Program-made: the position numbers and the translations under genes
Source of the DNA: Bacteroidia bacterium
GTDB lineage: Bacteria > Bacteroidota > Bacteroidia > Flavobacteriales > Flavobacteriaceae
Direction of reading: 5' to 3'
Length of the DNA: 64,000 nt
NCBI GenBank assembly: GCA_030431055.1
Contig: JAUIJA010000007.1
Location: 30,928-94,927 of the forward strand
Part shown: positions 17,232 through 26,111 of the stretch, in pieces
Layout of the letters: every line of letters starts with the position of its first letter
Position numbering within the stretch: the stretch's first letter is position 1
The notes under the pieces: model-generated
Seen by the model: the letters and a program-made list of their open reading frames with translations, nothing else
Told to the model about the DNA's origin: nothing
The model's database searches: none

Positions 17232-18182
17232 ATGAATACAATTACTTCGACTCAGTTTAACTTTCCGGGTCAAAAATCTGTTTATAAAGGGAAAGTTCGT
17301 GAAGTTTACAACATAAACGACGAACTTTTAGTTATGATTGCAACCGATAGACTTTCGGCTTTTGATGTTGTAATGCCAAAAGGGATTCCATACAAAGGAC
17401 AAATTTTAAATCAAATTGCAACAAAATTCATGCAATTAACCGAAGATATTGTTCCAAATTGGTTAATTGCAACTCCAGATCCAAACGTGGCTGTTGGTCA
17501 TCTTTGCGAACCTTTTAAAGTTGAAATGGTAATTCGTGGTTATTTATCAGGTCACGCTGCAAGAGAATATAAAGCGGGAAAAAGAAAACTTTGCGGAGTT
17601 ACTTTACCTGAAGGAATGAAAGAAAATGACAAATTTCCTTCGCCAATAATTACGCCTTCCACAAAAGCTGAAAATGGTGAACACGATGAAGATATTTCGC
17701 GTGAAGAAATTCTAATTAACGAAATTGTTTCAAAAGAAGATTACGAAGTTTTAGAAAAATATACGCAAGCTTTATTTAAACGAGGAACTGAAATTGCAGC
17801 TTCAAAAGGTTTGATTTTAGTAGATACTAAATATGAATTCGGAAAAACTAAAGATGGAAAAATTGTTTTAATAGACGAAATTCATACACCAGATTCTTCT
17901 CGTTATTTTTATGCTGATGGTTATCAGGAAAGACAAGATAGAGGAGAAGCGCAAAAGCAATTATCGAAAGAATTTGTTCGACAATGGTTAATTTTAAATG
18001 GATTTCTAGGAAAAGATGGTCAACAAATTCCTGAAATGAGCGAAGAATATATTGCTTCTGTTTCAGAAAGATATATCGAACTTTACGAAAATATTTTAGG
18101 AGAAAAATTTGTTAAAGCAGATGTTTCAAATATTCAAAACAGAATTGAAAAAAATGTTTTGGAGTATTTAAAAAGTAAATAA
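17232..18182 (+). CDS. purC: Phosphoribosylaminoimidazole-succinocarboxamide synthase (SAICAR synthase)
   Basis: The 316-residue enzyme joins aspartate to CAIR with ATP in de novo purine synthesis. Visible marks are YKGKVREVY near the N terminus, the SAICAR signatures [13 protein letters not shown] and [11 protein letters not shown], and [11 protein letters not shown]. The length fits the longer SAICAR synthase form (about 310 residues) rather than the 240-residue E. coli form. Monocistronic, with its own promoter and terminator. Confidence 0.97.
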   Translation: MNTITSTQFNFPGQKSVYKGKVREVYNINDELLVMIATDRLSAFDVVMPKGIPYKGQILNQIATKFMQLTEDIVPNWLIATPDPNVAVGHLCEPFKVEMVIRGYLSGHAAREYKAGKRKLCGVTLPEGMKENDKFPSPIITPSTKAENGEHDEDISREEILINEIVSKEDYEVLEKYTQALFKRGTEIAASKGLILVDTKYEFGKTKDGKIVLIDEIHTPDSSRYFYADGYQERQDRGEAQKQLSKEFVRQWLILNGFLGKDGQQIPEMSEEYIASVSERYIELYENILGEKFVKADVSNIQNRIEKNVLEYLKSK

Positions 18183-18215
18183 AAAAAGGAGCTGAAAATT
18201 TCAGCTCCTTTTTTT
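18183..18215. terminator. Bidirectional terminator after purC
   Basis: An AAAGGAGCTGAAA / TTTCAGCTCCTTT stem with a T run on either strand sits between the convergent purC and the next minus-strand gene, and can serve both. Confidence 0.85.
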
Positions 18216-18228
18216 TAGTTCTATGTTA

Positions 18229-19443
18229 TTAAATTCTTCCACCTCTTCTCGAGCTACTTCTTGTTGAAGAACGATTGCTCGAACTTCTTGTGCTACCTTT
18301 TGAAAAAGTACTATTACTTCTACTAGGTTTCGAAAAGCTTCTACTTTGAGTAGAGCGTGGCGTGTAAGTTCTTGGTTTAGAAATTTTAGTATTACTTCTA
18401 GTTCTAGGCTTTGTATAATTTCTAGGTGTAGAATTACTACTTCTAGGCGTTGAATACGAATTATTATTTCTTGTTCTTGGCTTTATACCAGTTCTTGGTT
18501 TAACTCCAGTGTTATTGTTTCTAGGAGTTGAAACTGTTCTTGGTTTTGGTGAAACACTAGAATTGTTATTTGTTCTAGGCTTAACACTTGTATTCGAATT
18601 AGTATATCCAGTTCTCGGTGTAGAAGTTCTAGGCTTTACAGAAGAACTTCTAGGTGTGTTGTATGCTAACTCACGGCTTCCAGGAACTCTAGTTTTAATA
18701 GTTCTATTTCTGTCCATATCATATCGGTTTGTATAACCTCTATTTCTATGAGAGAATGAACGATTAGGGTATCTTCTTTCATAACCATTAGCTCTTCTTC
18801 CGTAGTATGCATTATAGGCAACTCCACATCTTCTATAACTTACGTAGTTAAATGAAATTCCGTAGTTAATATGTAAGGCAATATGATTTCTGTATCTAAA
18901 GATTGGAAATGGTCTCCAGTAGCTATAGTAAGCTGGGTAATATCCCCAATACCAAGAAGAATGATAAGGTCGGTAAAACGGTACCCAAAATGTTGTGTAA
19001 ATTACTGGACGATGTACATAAACTGGCTCATATATATAATTGTTTCCGTACATATAAGTGTCACCAACGACTTGAACTGTTACGTTATTGTTTCTGTCTT
19101 TTTCAACTTCAACTGTAGCAATATCTTGATATAAATCTTTATCTAAAACAGATTGAATTACAATAATATGTGCGTTTCCTTCAACAGATTCAATTACACG
19201 TAAATAATCTACATAGTTATCGTTGTTAAGGTCTAAGTTTGAAATTTGCGATTTAGGGTCGTTTATACGTCTTTCAAAATCTTCTAAATCTTTACTTTCT
19301 CCAAATATAGTTGCAACAGCTCTCAAGTCTAAGTTATCACTAATGTCAGAACTGTTTGCTCTTACTGTAGTCTTATCTTGAGCTAACGATGGAATTGCCA
19401 TCAAAATTGCACCTAAAATCGTTGTTATAAATTTTGCTTTCAT
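18229..19443 (-). CDS. Exported protein with Tyr/Trp-rich centre and Arg/Ser/Thr-rich low-complexity tail
   Basis: From the ATG at 19443 the product is 404 residues with a clear signal peptide (MKAKFITTILGAILMAIPSLAQ). An earlier in-frame start at 19470 would put nine residues before it. A folded N-terminal part (about residues 25-130) is followed by a stretch full of Tyr, Trp, Pro and His (about 135-225), then about 180 residues of repeated PRT motifs in Ser/Thr/Asn-rich sequence, ending SSRRGGRI. The tail is strongly basic. Similar exported proteins occur in Flavobacteria without a known role. Binding to polysaccharide, DNA or the envelope is possible but unproven. Confidence 0.7.
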   Translation of the reverse strand: MKAKFITTILGAILMAIPSLAQDKTTVRANSSDISDNLDLRAVATIFGESKDLEDFERRINDPKSQISNLDLNNDNYVDYLRVIESVEGNAHIIVIQSVLDKDLYQDIATVEVEKDRNNNVTVQVVGDTYMYGNNYIYEPVYVHRPVIYTTFWVPFYRPYHSSWYWGYYPAYYSYWRPFPIFRYRNHIALHINYGISFNYVSYRRCGVAYNAYYGRRANGYERRYPNRSFSHRNRGYTNRYDMDRNRTIKTRVPGSRELAYNTPRSSSVKPRTSTPRTGYTNSNTSVKPRTNNNSSVSPKPRTVSTPRNNNTGVKPRTGIKPRTRNNNSYSTPRSSNSTPRNYTKPRTRSNTKISKPRTYTPRSTQSRSFSKPSRSNSTFSKGSTRSSSNRSSTRSSSRRGGRI

Positions 19444-19555
19444 AGGTAAAGGTGTTTCATTAATACTCATTTACTTCTAAATGAACCAATTATTGTGCCA
19501 AAACTATTTTTGTATCTTTACACAAGTATATTAAACCTTATTAAATAAAGGATTT

Positions 19556-20599
19556 ATGAAGAAAATATTTTTTCTTTCAATAGTAGCTTTGCTTTTATTT
19601 TCATGTAAAAAGAGTAGAGAAGTACAAGATTTTACTTCGGTAGAAATTGATGAAATACATAATGATACAATTAGTTGTAGAGCAATTTCAATTATAGAAA
19701 ATGAATTATGGTTTGCAGGAAGTAAAGGAAAATACGGAGCAATCGATTTAGAAACAAATCAAATTTTTAAAGGAAGAATTAAAAAAGATTCAATTTTTCC
19801 TGAATTTAGAAGTATTGCTACTACAAATAAAGGAACTTTTATTATGAGTGTGGCTAATCCTGCTTTATTGTATAAGATCTCTAAAGATAAAAAGGTAGCA
19901 ACTTTAGTTTACGAAGAAAATAACGAAAAAGTATTTTTTGATAGTATGCAGTTCTTAAATGACGAATTCGGAATAGCAATGGGCGATGCTGTTGAAAACT
20001 GTTTAAATGTTATTCAAACTAACGATGGCGGAAAAACTTGGCATAAAATTAATTGCGAAAATTTACCAAAAGTAGAAGAAGGCGAAGCCGCTTTTGCTGC
20101 GAGTAATTCTAATTTAATGGTAAGAGGAGACTCAATTTTTATGGTTTCTGGCGGAAAAAAAGCACGTTGTTTTGTAAGTGAAGATAAAGGTAAAACATGG
20201 AATGTTTATGATACACCAATTGTTCAAGGTGAAGCAATGACTGGAATTTTTACAGCAGATTTTTACAATGAAAAAATTGGAATAATTGCTGGCGGAAATT
20301 ATGAAGAACAAGAAAGTAATTCAAAGAATAAAGCTATTTCTCATGATGGAGGTAAATCTTGGAAATTAGTAGCCGAAGGAAGCGGTTTTGGTTATGCATC
20401 TTGTGTTCAATTTGTACCAAATAGCAACGGAAATGAAATTGTTTGCGTTGGCGGAACTGGAATTCACTTTTCTAACAATAGAGGTGAAAGTTGGAAATTA
20501 CTAGATGAAACTAAAGATTTATATACAATTCGATTTCAAAATGATTCAATTGCTTATGCAGCAGGACATAATAAAATTGTAAAATTAACTTTCAAATAA
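19556..20599 (+). CDS. Lipoprotein with YCF48/BNR-type beta-propeller repeats
   Basis: The N terminus, MKKIFFLSIVALLLFSCKKS, is a lipoprotein signal peptide with the lipid Cys near residue 17. The remaining 330 residues contain several Asp-box-like repeats (NDGGKTWHKI, EDKGKTWNVY, HDGGKSWKLV, NNRGESWKLL) typical of BNR/sialidase-type propellers and the YCF48 family. No sialidase catalytic set is apparent. It is probably an envelope-anchored binding or assembly protein. A short hairpin terminator follows. Confidence 0.82.
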   Translation: MKKIFFLSIVALLLFSCKKSREVQDFTSVEIDEIHNDTISCRAISIIENELWFAGSKGKYGAIDLETNQIFKGRIKKDSIFPEFRSIATTNKGTFIMSVANPALLYKISKDKKVATLVYEENNEKVFFDSMQFLNDEFGIAMGDAVENCLNVIQTNDGGKTWHKINCENLPKVEEGEAAFAASNSNLMVRGDSIFMVSGGKKARCFVSEDKGKTWNVYDTPIVQGEAMTGIFTADFYNEKIGIIAGGNYEEQESNSKNKAISHDGGKSWKLVAEGSGFGYASCVQFVPNSNGNEIVCVGGTGIHFSNNRGESWKLLDETKDLYTIRFQNDSIAYAAGHNKIVKLTFK

Positions 20600-20626
20600 A
20601 AAATCCCGCATTTGCGGAATTTTTTA
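20600..20626. terminator. Terminator between two convergent genes
   Basis: A short CCGC-ATTT-GCGG stem is flanked by A and T runs, between the YCF48-like lipoprotein gene and the Spy-like gene that ends at 20627. Confidence 0.6.
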
Positions 20627-21058
20627 TTATTTACCTTTTCTTTCTCTAAATTCACGAAGTAATTTTCGATTAAATTCATCTTCTGTTTTCTTTAAAAGTA
20701 AGATTTTTTTAGCGGGAAGAACTTTTTGTAAGTCAATTATATACTGTTTTTTTAATTGAAACATTTTTTCTTCGTTTTGTTGCATTTCAGCAATTAAATT
20801 TTGTGCTTCTTTTTCAGAAATAGTATTCATTTCTTCTTTAGATTTTCTTCTTTTAAAATGGCGGATTTGAAATTGTTTTTCATCAAAAGCATTATAAATA
20901 GGCCAAAACTTTTGAGCTTCATTAGTTGTTAAATCTAATTTTTCGGTAATATAAGCAACTTTTAAAGCTTTAATTTTTTCTTTTTTCTCTTTAAAACCTT
21001 GACTAAAAGATATGTTAGCTAAAGAAAGTACAAGTAAAATGGTGAAAATCTTTTTCAT
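20627..21058 (-). CDS. Periplasmic Spy/CpxP-like protein
   Basis: The 143-residue product has a signal peptide (to about residue 20, ISFSQ). The rest is highly charged and helical, with LTTNEAQKFWPIYNAF resembling the LT-x-Q motif region of Spy/CpxP-type envelope-stress proteins. It is the third gene after an ECF sigma factor and an anti-sigma-like protein and lies only 3 bp from the latter, so it is probably a member or target of that regulon. Binding partner unknown. Confidence 0.65.
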   Translation of the reverse strand: MKKIFTILLVLSLANISFSQGFKEKKEKIKALKVAYITEKLDLTTNEAQKFWPIYNAFDEKQFQIRHFKRRKSKEEMNTISEKEAQNLIAEMQQNEEKMFQLKKQYIIDLQKVLPAKKILLLKKTEDEFNRKLLREFRERKGK

Positions 21059-21061
21059 TTT

Positions 21062-21487
21062 TTATTCGTTTAAGTAATAATCTAAATTTTGTGTTTCTAA
21101 TAAATAATCTTCAATAACTTCATCATTAAAAGCTATTTCGTTTTCAAGTTCTGTTATTTGAGTTTCAGATAGGTTATCTAATAATTCATAAGTTGAAAAT
21201 TCGGTTGCTAAATAACTTTCTAGTGTTGTTGTTTCAATGGTTTTATTTGCGGAATTAAAATAAAAGGGAATTGCAAGCATGGCCACAAAAATAGCTGCAA
21301 TTGCCGAAATCCAAATTTGCTTTTTATAAAATAAGGAAACTACTTTTGGTTGAGTTTCTACTGAAACTTTTTCCATAAGTTCGTTTTCAAACTTTTCAAA
21401 ATAATTATCTGGAATTTCAAACCCCGATTTTATTTTATTATTATGTAAATCAAACTCTTTCATGTTGTTATGACTTCGATAAACCAA
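21062..21487 (-). CDS. Probable anti-sigma factor (single membrane segment)
   Basis: The 141-residue protein has a cytosolic N-terminal part (about residues 1-70), one membrane segment (IWISAIAAIFVAMLAIPFYF, about 73-92), and an acidic C-terminal part outside. It lies 6 bp downstream of the ECF sigma gene, the usual position of a cognate anti-sigma factor. No zinc-binding (ZAS) motif is seen, so the assignment rests on topology and context. A start at 21463 (MKEFDLHNN) is equally likely. Confidence 0.6.
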   Translation of the reverse strand: MVYRSHNNMKEFDLHNNKIKSGFEIPDNYFEKFENELMEKVSVETQPKVVSLFYKKQIWISAIAAIFVAMLAIPFYFNSANKTIETTTLESYLATEFSTYELLDNLSETQITELENEIAFNDEVIEDYLLETQNLDYYLNE

Positions 21488-21493
21488 AAAGGT

Positions 21494-22036
21494 TTAATTG
21501 TTTTTTAAATATTCTTCTATTTTTTTCACAGCTAAATGATAACTTGCTTTTAATGCACCAACAGATGTTTCTACAATTTCTGAAATTTGTTCATATTTTA
21601 ATTCTTCAAAATACTTCATTTTAAAGACTAATTGTTGTTTTTCTGGTAACAAAGCTATGGCTTTTTGTAATTTTAGCTGAATTTCATCGCCATCAAAATA
21701 TACATCGCTTTCTAAACTTTGAATAGCTTTTTGCTGAATTTCTTCATTAGAAATGCCACTTTTTCTCGCTTTTTGCTTTAAAAATGTCAAAGCTTCGTTT
21801 GTTGCAATTCGGTATAACCAAGAAAATAGTTTACTTTCACCTTTAAAATTTTTCAAATTTCTGAAAACTTTTATAAAAGTATTTTGTAAAACATCATCCG
21901 TATCATCATGATTTAAAACAATATTTCTAATATGATGATATAGTGGTTTTTGATACAATTGCAATAGCTTCCGAAAGGCATCTTGTTGCGTTTTCGGATT
22001 CAATAATTCGGCAATAAATTCTTTTTCGTCTTGCAC
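21494..22036 (-). CDS. ECF-family RNA polymerase sigma factor
   Basis: The 180-residue protein has sigma region 2 (DTDDVLQNTFIKVFRNLKNF and FSWLYRIATNEAL, about residues 44-90) and a region 4 helix-turn-helix (EELKYEQISEIVETSVGALK, about 144-163). It lacks region 1 and most of region 3, as expected for ECF factors. It heads a three-gene set with an anti-sigma-like protein and a Spy-like exported protein, which suggests control of an envelope-stress response. Confidence 0.92.
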   Translation of the reverse strand: MQDEKEFIAELLNPKTQQDAFRKLLQLYQKPLYHHIRNIVLNHDDTDDVLQNTFIKVFRNLKNFKGESKLFSWLYRIATNEALTFLKQKARKSGISNEEIQQKAIQSLESDVYFDGDEIQLKLQKAIALLPEKQQLVFKMKYFEELKYEQISEIVETSVGALKASYHLAVKKIEEYLKNN

Positions 22037-22124
22037 TAACTATTGTGTTTTATAGTAAGACTAAAAGTAATAAAAAAGGTTTAATTGGAAATTTTAATTC
22101 TATTTTTGTAGAAAATTAAACAAC

Positions 22125-22772
22125 ATGATTAAAACAGTAATTTTTGATATGGATGGCGTTATTGTTGATACCGAACCAGTACATAAATATGCTTATTACC
22201 AACATTTTAATGAATTGAATATTGAAGTTTCAGATGAAATGTATGCTTCATTTACCGGAAATTCAACTCGAAATGTTTTTCAAAAATTGAAAGCTACATT
22301 TAATCTAAATGAAGAAGTTGAAAATTTAATTTTAAGAAAAAGAGAACTATTTAATGAAGCTTTCGATACAAAACCCGATTTGTTTTTAATTGATGGTGTT
22401 GAAGATTTGATTAAAGATTTATATGCAAATGATTTTCAATTAATTTTAGCTTCATCGGCTTCAAAAGGAACGATCGAACGCGTTTTTAACCGATTTTATT
22501 TACACCAATATTTTACGCATAAAGTTAGTGGAGAAGATTTCCCAAAATCGAAACCCGATCCTGCAATTTTTGTTCATGCAGCTAACCTTTCAAATCATCC
22601 CTTTGAAAATTGTATTGTTATTGAAGATAGCACAAATGGAGTAGAAGCTGCAAAAGGAGCTAATTTAAAATGTATTGGCTATAAGAGTAATAATTCAAAA
22701 TTACAGAATCTATCAAAAGCAGATATCATTTTTGATAATTTTAAAGAAGTAAAACTTTTTTTAATTAATTAA
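22125..22772 (+). CDS. HAD-family hydrolase, beta-phosphoglucomutase-like
   Basis: The 215-residue protein has the HAD motifs: FDMDGVIVDTEPVH (motif I with both Asp), SS in ILASSAS (motif II), KSKPDPAIF (motif III region) and VIEDSTNGVEAA (motif IV). The cap domain and the DMDGVIVDTEP opening are those of the phosphoglucomutase/sugar-phosphatase group; the substrate cannot be told. It runs convergently into the photolyase operon with an 8 bp overlap of the two 3' ends. Confidence 0.88.
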   Translation: MIKTVIFDMDGVIVDTEPVHKYAYYQHFNELNIEVSDEMYASFTGNSTRNVFQKLKATFNLNEEVENLILRKRELFNEAFDTKPDLFLIDGVEDLIKDLYANDFQLILASSASKGTIERVFNRFYLHQYFTHKVSGEDFPKSKPDPAIFVHAANLSNHPFENCIVIEDSTNGVEAAKGANLKCIGYKSNNSKLQNLSKADIIFDNFKEVKLFLIN

Positions 22773-24225
22773 TTTTTTGGTTAGAAAAAGTGTGTTTCTC
22801 TATTATTCGTTTACTGTCTTTTATAGTTTGTATACTTTTTCTTATTTCCCATAGTTTATTAGTAGCAAATTTCCTAGTGGAATCTAAATCAACTATTGGT
22901 AGATTATAATTAATTCCAATTTTAAAATTATACAATTCTTGCTCTAATTGAGTCATTTTCCATGGCTCAAAGAGATATTCCAAGGGTAAGTTTTTTAATT
23001 CTGGAACCCATTTTTTTACAAAAACACCTTCAGAATCATGTTCCATAGCATTTTTTACAGGATTATAAACTCTTACGGTATTAACTCCAGTGATACCAGC
23101 TTGCATTTGAATTTGCGGATAATGAATTCCTGGTTCGAAATCTAAAAACATTTGCGCTAAATGATGCACACAGTTTTTCCATGGTTGCCATAAGTTGTGA
23201 GTATAAAATGAAACCAGCATTGCTCTCATTCTAAAATTTAGATATCCAGTTTCATTTAAACATCGCATTGAAGCATCAATCAATGGAATACCTGTTTTTC
23301 CATTAACCCAAGCGTCATGATAGGTTTTATTCACTTTCTGTTCAAGTTTAGTAAATCCCTTATTTATTGGCGTGAATTCCATCTCACATTCCATCTCAAA
23401 TTTCTGAATAAAATGCGCTTGCCACCTTAGCCGTGACATAAAATTTAGTATAGCTCTTTTATTTTTTAAAGTATTAAACTTTTGAGAAGTTGATTGATAA
23501 ATTTCTCTTATAGATAAGTTTCCCCAAGCAATATAAGGAGATAACCTACTACATGACTTTCTTGAGGTTTCTGGTTTTGAGATATTTTTAGAATAGCTTA
23601 AATATCTATTTTCTAAAAATGTATTTAAATATCGAATACCTGTTTTTCTTCCTCCTTTTTGAAAAGGGGTTTTATAATTTGTTTTTAAAGATTCTACATC
23701 GAATTGAAGTTCTATGTTTTCAATTTCTTTGTATTTAATAAATGTTCTAGAATTTGGTTTAAATTCGAAAATAGAATTATTCATATAATCATTCCAGTAA
23801 TCTTTCCATTTCTCTCTATTTGAAATCCCTCTTTGCACACCATTATTTACACTTTCAATCCAATTAACATTATTTTTTTTTAAAAATTCATACAATTCCT
23901 TATCTCTTTCAAATGTTACTTTAATTCCTGTTTCTTGATGTGAAAAAACATTAGTATAGTTAATAGTATCTTTTAATGTTTTAAAAACTTTTAATGCATC
24001 ACCTTTAACAACAAGTATTTGTGTGTGAAAAGGTAAAAGACTTTCTTGTAGCTCAGAAAGGGATTGTTTTATAAAATCAAAATGTCTTATACTATAATGT
24101 GGATTATTTACAAGAATAGGTTCAAAAATGTATAGTAATAAAGTTTTTTTACCAGACTTTATGGCGTTATATAAAGCTTCATTATCCTGTAAGCGTAAAT
24201 CTCTTTTAAACCAAACTATATTCAT
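22765..24225 (-). CDS. Cryptochrome/photolyase family protein with altered FAD-pocket residues
   Basis: The 486-residue protein has an N-terminal photolyase domain (NIVWFKRDLRLQDNEAL) and a C-terminal FAD-binding domain (RLRWQAHFIQK, LIDASMRCLNETGYLNFRMR, VYNPVKN). In the stretch matching Pol-type photolyase N378-x3-W382-x-W384 it has H, I and M (IHYPQIQMQAG). So the Asn facing flavin N5 and the inner Trp of the electron-transfer triad are both replaced. I recall this IQMQAG form in a little-studied group of photolyase homologues in Bacteroidota and cyanobacteria. It overlaps the standard photolyase gene by 4 bp. It may be a light sensor or a repair enzyme with a different electron path. Confidence 0.85.
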   Translation of the reverse strand: MNIVWFKRDLRLQDNEALYNAIKSGKKTLLLYIFEPILVNNPHYSIRHFDFIKQSLSELQESLLPFHTQILVVKGDALKVFKTLKDTINYTNVFSHQETGIKVTFERDKELYEFLKKNNVNWIESVNNGVQRGISNREKWKDYWNDYMNNSIFEFKPNSRTFIKYKEIENIELQFDVESLKTNYKTPFQKGGRKTGIRYLNTFLENRYLSYSKNISKPETSRKSCSRLSPYIAWGNLSIREIYQSTSQKFNTLKNKRAILNFMSRLRWQAHFIQKFEMECEMEFTPINKGFTKLEQKVNKTYHDAWVNGKTGIPLIDASMRCLNETGYLNFRMRAMLVSFYTHNLWQPWKNCVHHLAQMFLDFEPGIHYPQIQMQAGITGVNTVRVYNPVKNAMEHDSEGVFVKKWVPELKNLPLEYLFEPWKMTQLEQELYNFKIGINYNLPIVDLDSTRKFATNKLWEIRKSIQTIKDSKRIIEKHTFSNQKIN

Positions 24226-25511
24226 ACATCTAATGCTTCTTTATAGGTTTTTAAGCATTTTTCTCTTGCTTCTTTATGGTCGACAATTGGTTTTGGATAT
24301 TTTGATGTATTAAGTTCTGGAATCCATTTTTTAATGTATTTTAAGTTTTTATCAAATTTATCAATTTGCGTTGTTGGATTAAAAATTCTGAAATAAGGCG
24401 CAGCATCAACACCAGAACCAGAAGCCCATTGCCAATTTCCAACATTACTTGCTTGTTCGTAATCGAGTAATTTTTGAGCAAAATAAGCTTCGCCCCAGCG
24501 CCAGTCAATGAGTAAGTGTTTGCATAAAAAACTGGCTACAATCATCCGAACGCGATTATGCATATGTCCGGTTGTGTTAAGTTCACGCATTCCAGCATCT
24601 ACAAAGGGATAACCAGTTTTTCCTTCACACCAAAGTTTGAATTCAGTTTCGTTATTTCGCCACTTAATGTTGTCATACTTTGGCTTAAAACTAGTATTTG
24701 TAGTTTGCGGAAAATGCCATAATATTTGCATAAAAAATTCGCGCCAAATCAACTCGTTTAAAAATGTTTGATTACTAAATTCTCGAGCTTTTTTAACCAT
24801 TTCTCGAATTGAAACAACTCCGAATCGTAAATAAATTCCTAAATGAGAAGTTTTGTCTAAAGCAGGAAAATTTCTGTTTTCTTCGTAGTTTTTAATTAAA
24901 TTATCTGAAATATTAAATTTTGGAATTTCAATTTCAGATTTGGAAAAACCAATTTCCTCTAAACTCAAAAAAGAGTAGTGGTGCTGAGCTATTTTATCTA
25001 ATAATTCTTCAGACTTATAATAAGGTAGTTCAATTGATGCTAGTTTTTCTTTCCATTTTTTAGAATACGGAGTATAAACAACATAAGGTTCATTGTTATC
25101 TTTTACAACTTCGCTTTTTTCAAAAATAACTTGGTCTTTTGCCGTTTTGAATGCAATATTATGAGCTTTTAATAAAGCATTTATTTCTTTATCTCGTTTT
25201 CTAGCATAAGGTTCATAATCATGATTTGTATAAACAGTTTTAATTTCATTTTCAGAAATTAAATTCTTGAATATTTCATCAGGAGTTCCTTTAAAAACAG
25301 CTAATGATTTACCTATTTGATTTAATTTAGTCTGTATATCTTCTAAACTTTCATGTATAAAACTAACACGAGCATCATCTTTTGGAAGTTGTTCTAGAAT
25401 TGAAGTATCAAATATAAAAATAGGTAATACTTCTTCAGAAGAATTCAATGCATGAAACAATGCTGCATTATCATGCAAACGTAAATCGCGACGGAACCAA
25501 AAAATTGTCAT
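24222..25511 (-). CDS. phrB: Deoxyribodipyrimidine photolyase (class I CPD type)
   Basis: The 429-residue enzyme repairs cyclobutane pyrimidine dimers using blue light. It shows TIFWFRRDLRLHDNAAL, GMRELNTTGHMHNRVRM, and LDYEQASNVGNWQWASGSG with the standard Asn and Trp residues, then FRIFNP. It is the middle gene of three on the minus strand: it follows the SRPBCC gene by 10 bp and overlaps the cryptochrome-like gene by 4 bp. The intact pocket contrasts with that of its neighbour. Confidence 0.95.
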   Translation of the reverse strand: MTIFWFRRDLRLHDNAALFHALNSSEEVLPIFIFDTSILEQLPKDDARVSFIHESLEDIQTKLNQIGKSLAVFKGTPDEIFKNLISENEIKTVYTNHDYEPYARKRDKEINALLKAHNIAFKTAKDQVIFEKSEVVKDNNEPYVVYTPYSKKWKEKLASIELPYYKSEELLDKIAQHHYSFLSLEEIGFSKSEIEIPKFNISDNLIKNYEENRNFPALDKTSHLGIYLRFGVVSIREMVKKAREFSNQTFLNELIWREFFMQILWHFPQTTNTSFKPKYDNIKWRNNETEFKLWCEGKTGYPFVDAGMRELNTTGHMHNRVRMIVASFLCKHLLIDWRWGEAYFAQKLLDYEQASNVGNWQWASGSGVDAAPYFRIFNPTTQIDKFDKNLKYIKKWIPELNTSKYPKPIVDHKEAREKCLKTYKEALDV

Positions 25512-25521
25512 CTATAATATT

Positions 25522-25983
25522 TTAATATTCACCAAATAGTTCTATTAGTTTATTTCTTCTAAATTCAAAAATTTCCTCAAGTTTTGGTCTAACTAATATT
25601 GGATTTACCAATTGTCCTATTATACCAAATGGAACTTTATAGTGAATTAAATCTTCCATTTCAACACCTCCTGGAATTTCTTTTAAAAAGTGTTTATGAT
25701 GCCATAACGCATAAGGACCAAATCTTTGCTCGTCTACAAAGAATTTATTTTCAACAACATGAGTTATTTCAGTAACCCATTTGTTCGGAATACCAAAAAC
25801 AGGTTTTACGATATATTCAATTATTTGTCCAGGATACATTTCTTTTTCAGCACCTGAAACAATATCAAATCCCATGTATTCTGGAGTAATTTTTTTCAAA
25901 TTTTTTGGGTCAGATAAAAATTTCCAGGCTTCTTCTTTTGAAATTGGAATATTTTGTTTTTTATGTAATGTATAAATTTTCAT
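25522..25983 (-). CDS. SRPBCC (START-like) ligand-binding protein
   Basis: The 153-residue product opens with HKKQNIPISKEEAWKFLSDP and continues with WVTEITHVVENKFFVDEQ and a long C-terminal helix, the layout of the SRPBCC/polyketide-cyclase-like fold with a deep hydrophobic pocket. Ligand unknown. Such proteins often stand next to photolyase genes in Bacteroidota, as here as the first gene of the operon, which suggests a shared stress or light response. Confidence 0.82.
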   Translation of the reverse strand: MKIYTLHKKQNIPISKEEAWKFLSDPKNLKKITPEYMGFDIVSGAEKEMYPGQIIEYIVKPVFGIPNKWVTEITHVVENKFFVDEQRFGPYALWHHKHFLKEIPGGVEMEDLIHYKVPFGIIGQLVNPILVRPKLEEIFEFRRNKLIELFGEY

Positions 25984-26111
25984 TCTAAATTTGTTTAATC
26001 AAAGTTACTAAAACATTAAACAAAATAAAAATAATTTTAGTAAAAGCTTAACAAATAACAGCTGATTAATTAGTAATTTCGTGATAAATCAAAAAAACTA
26101 AATAAAATACA

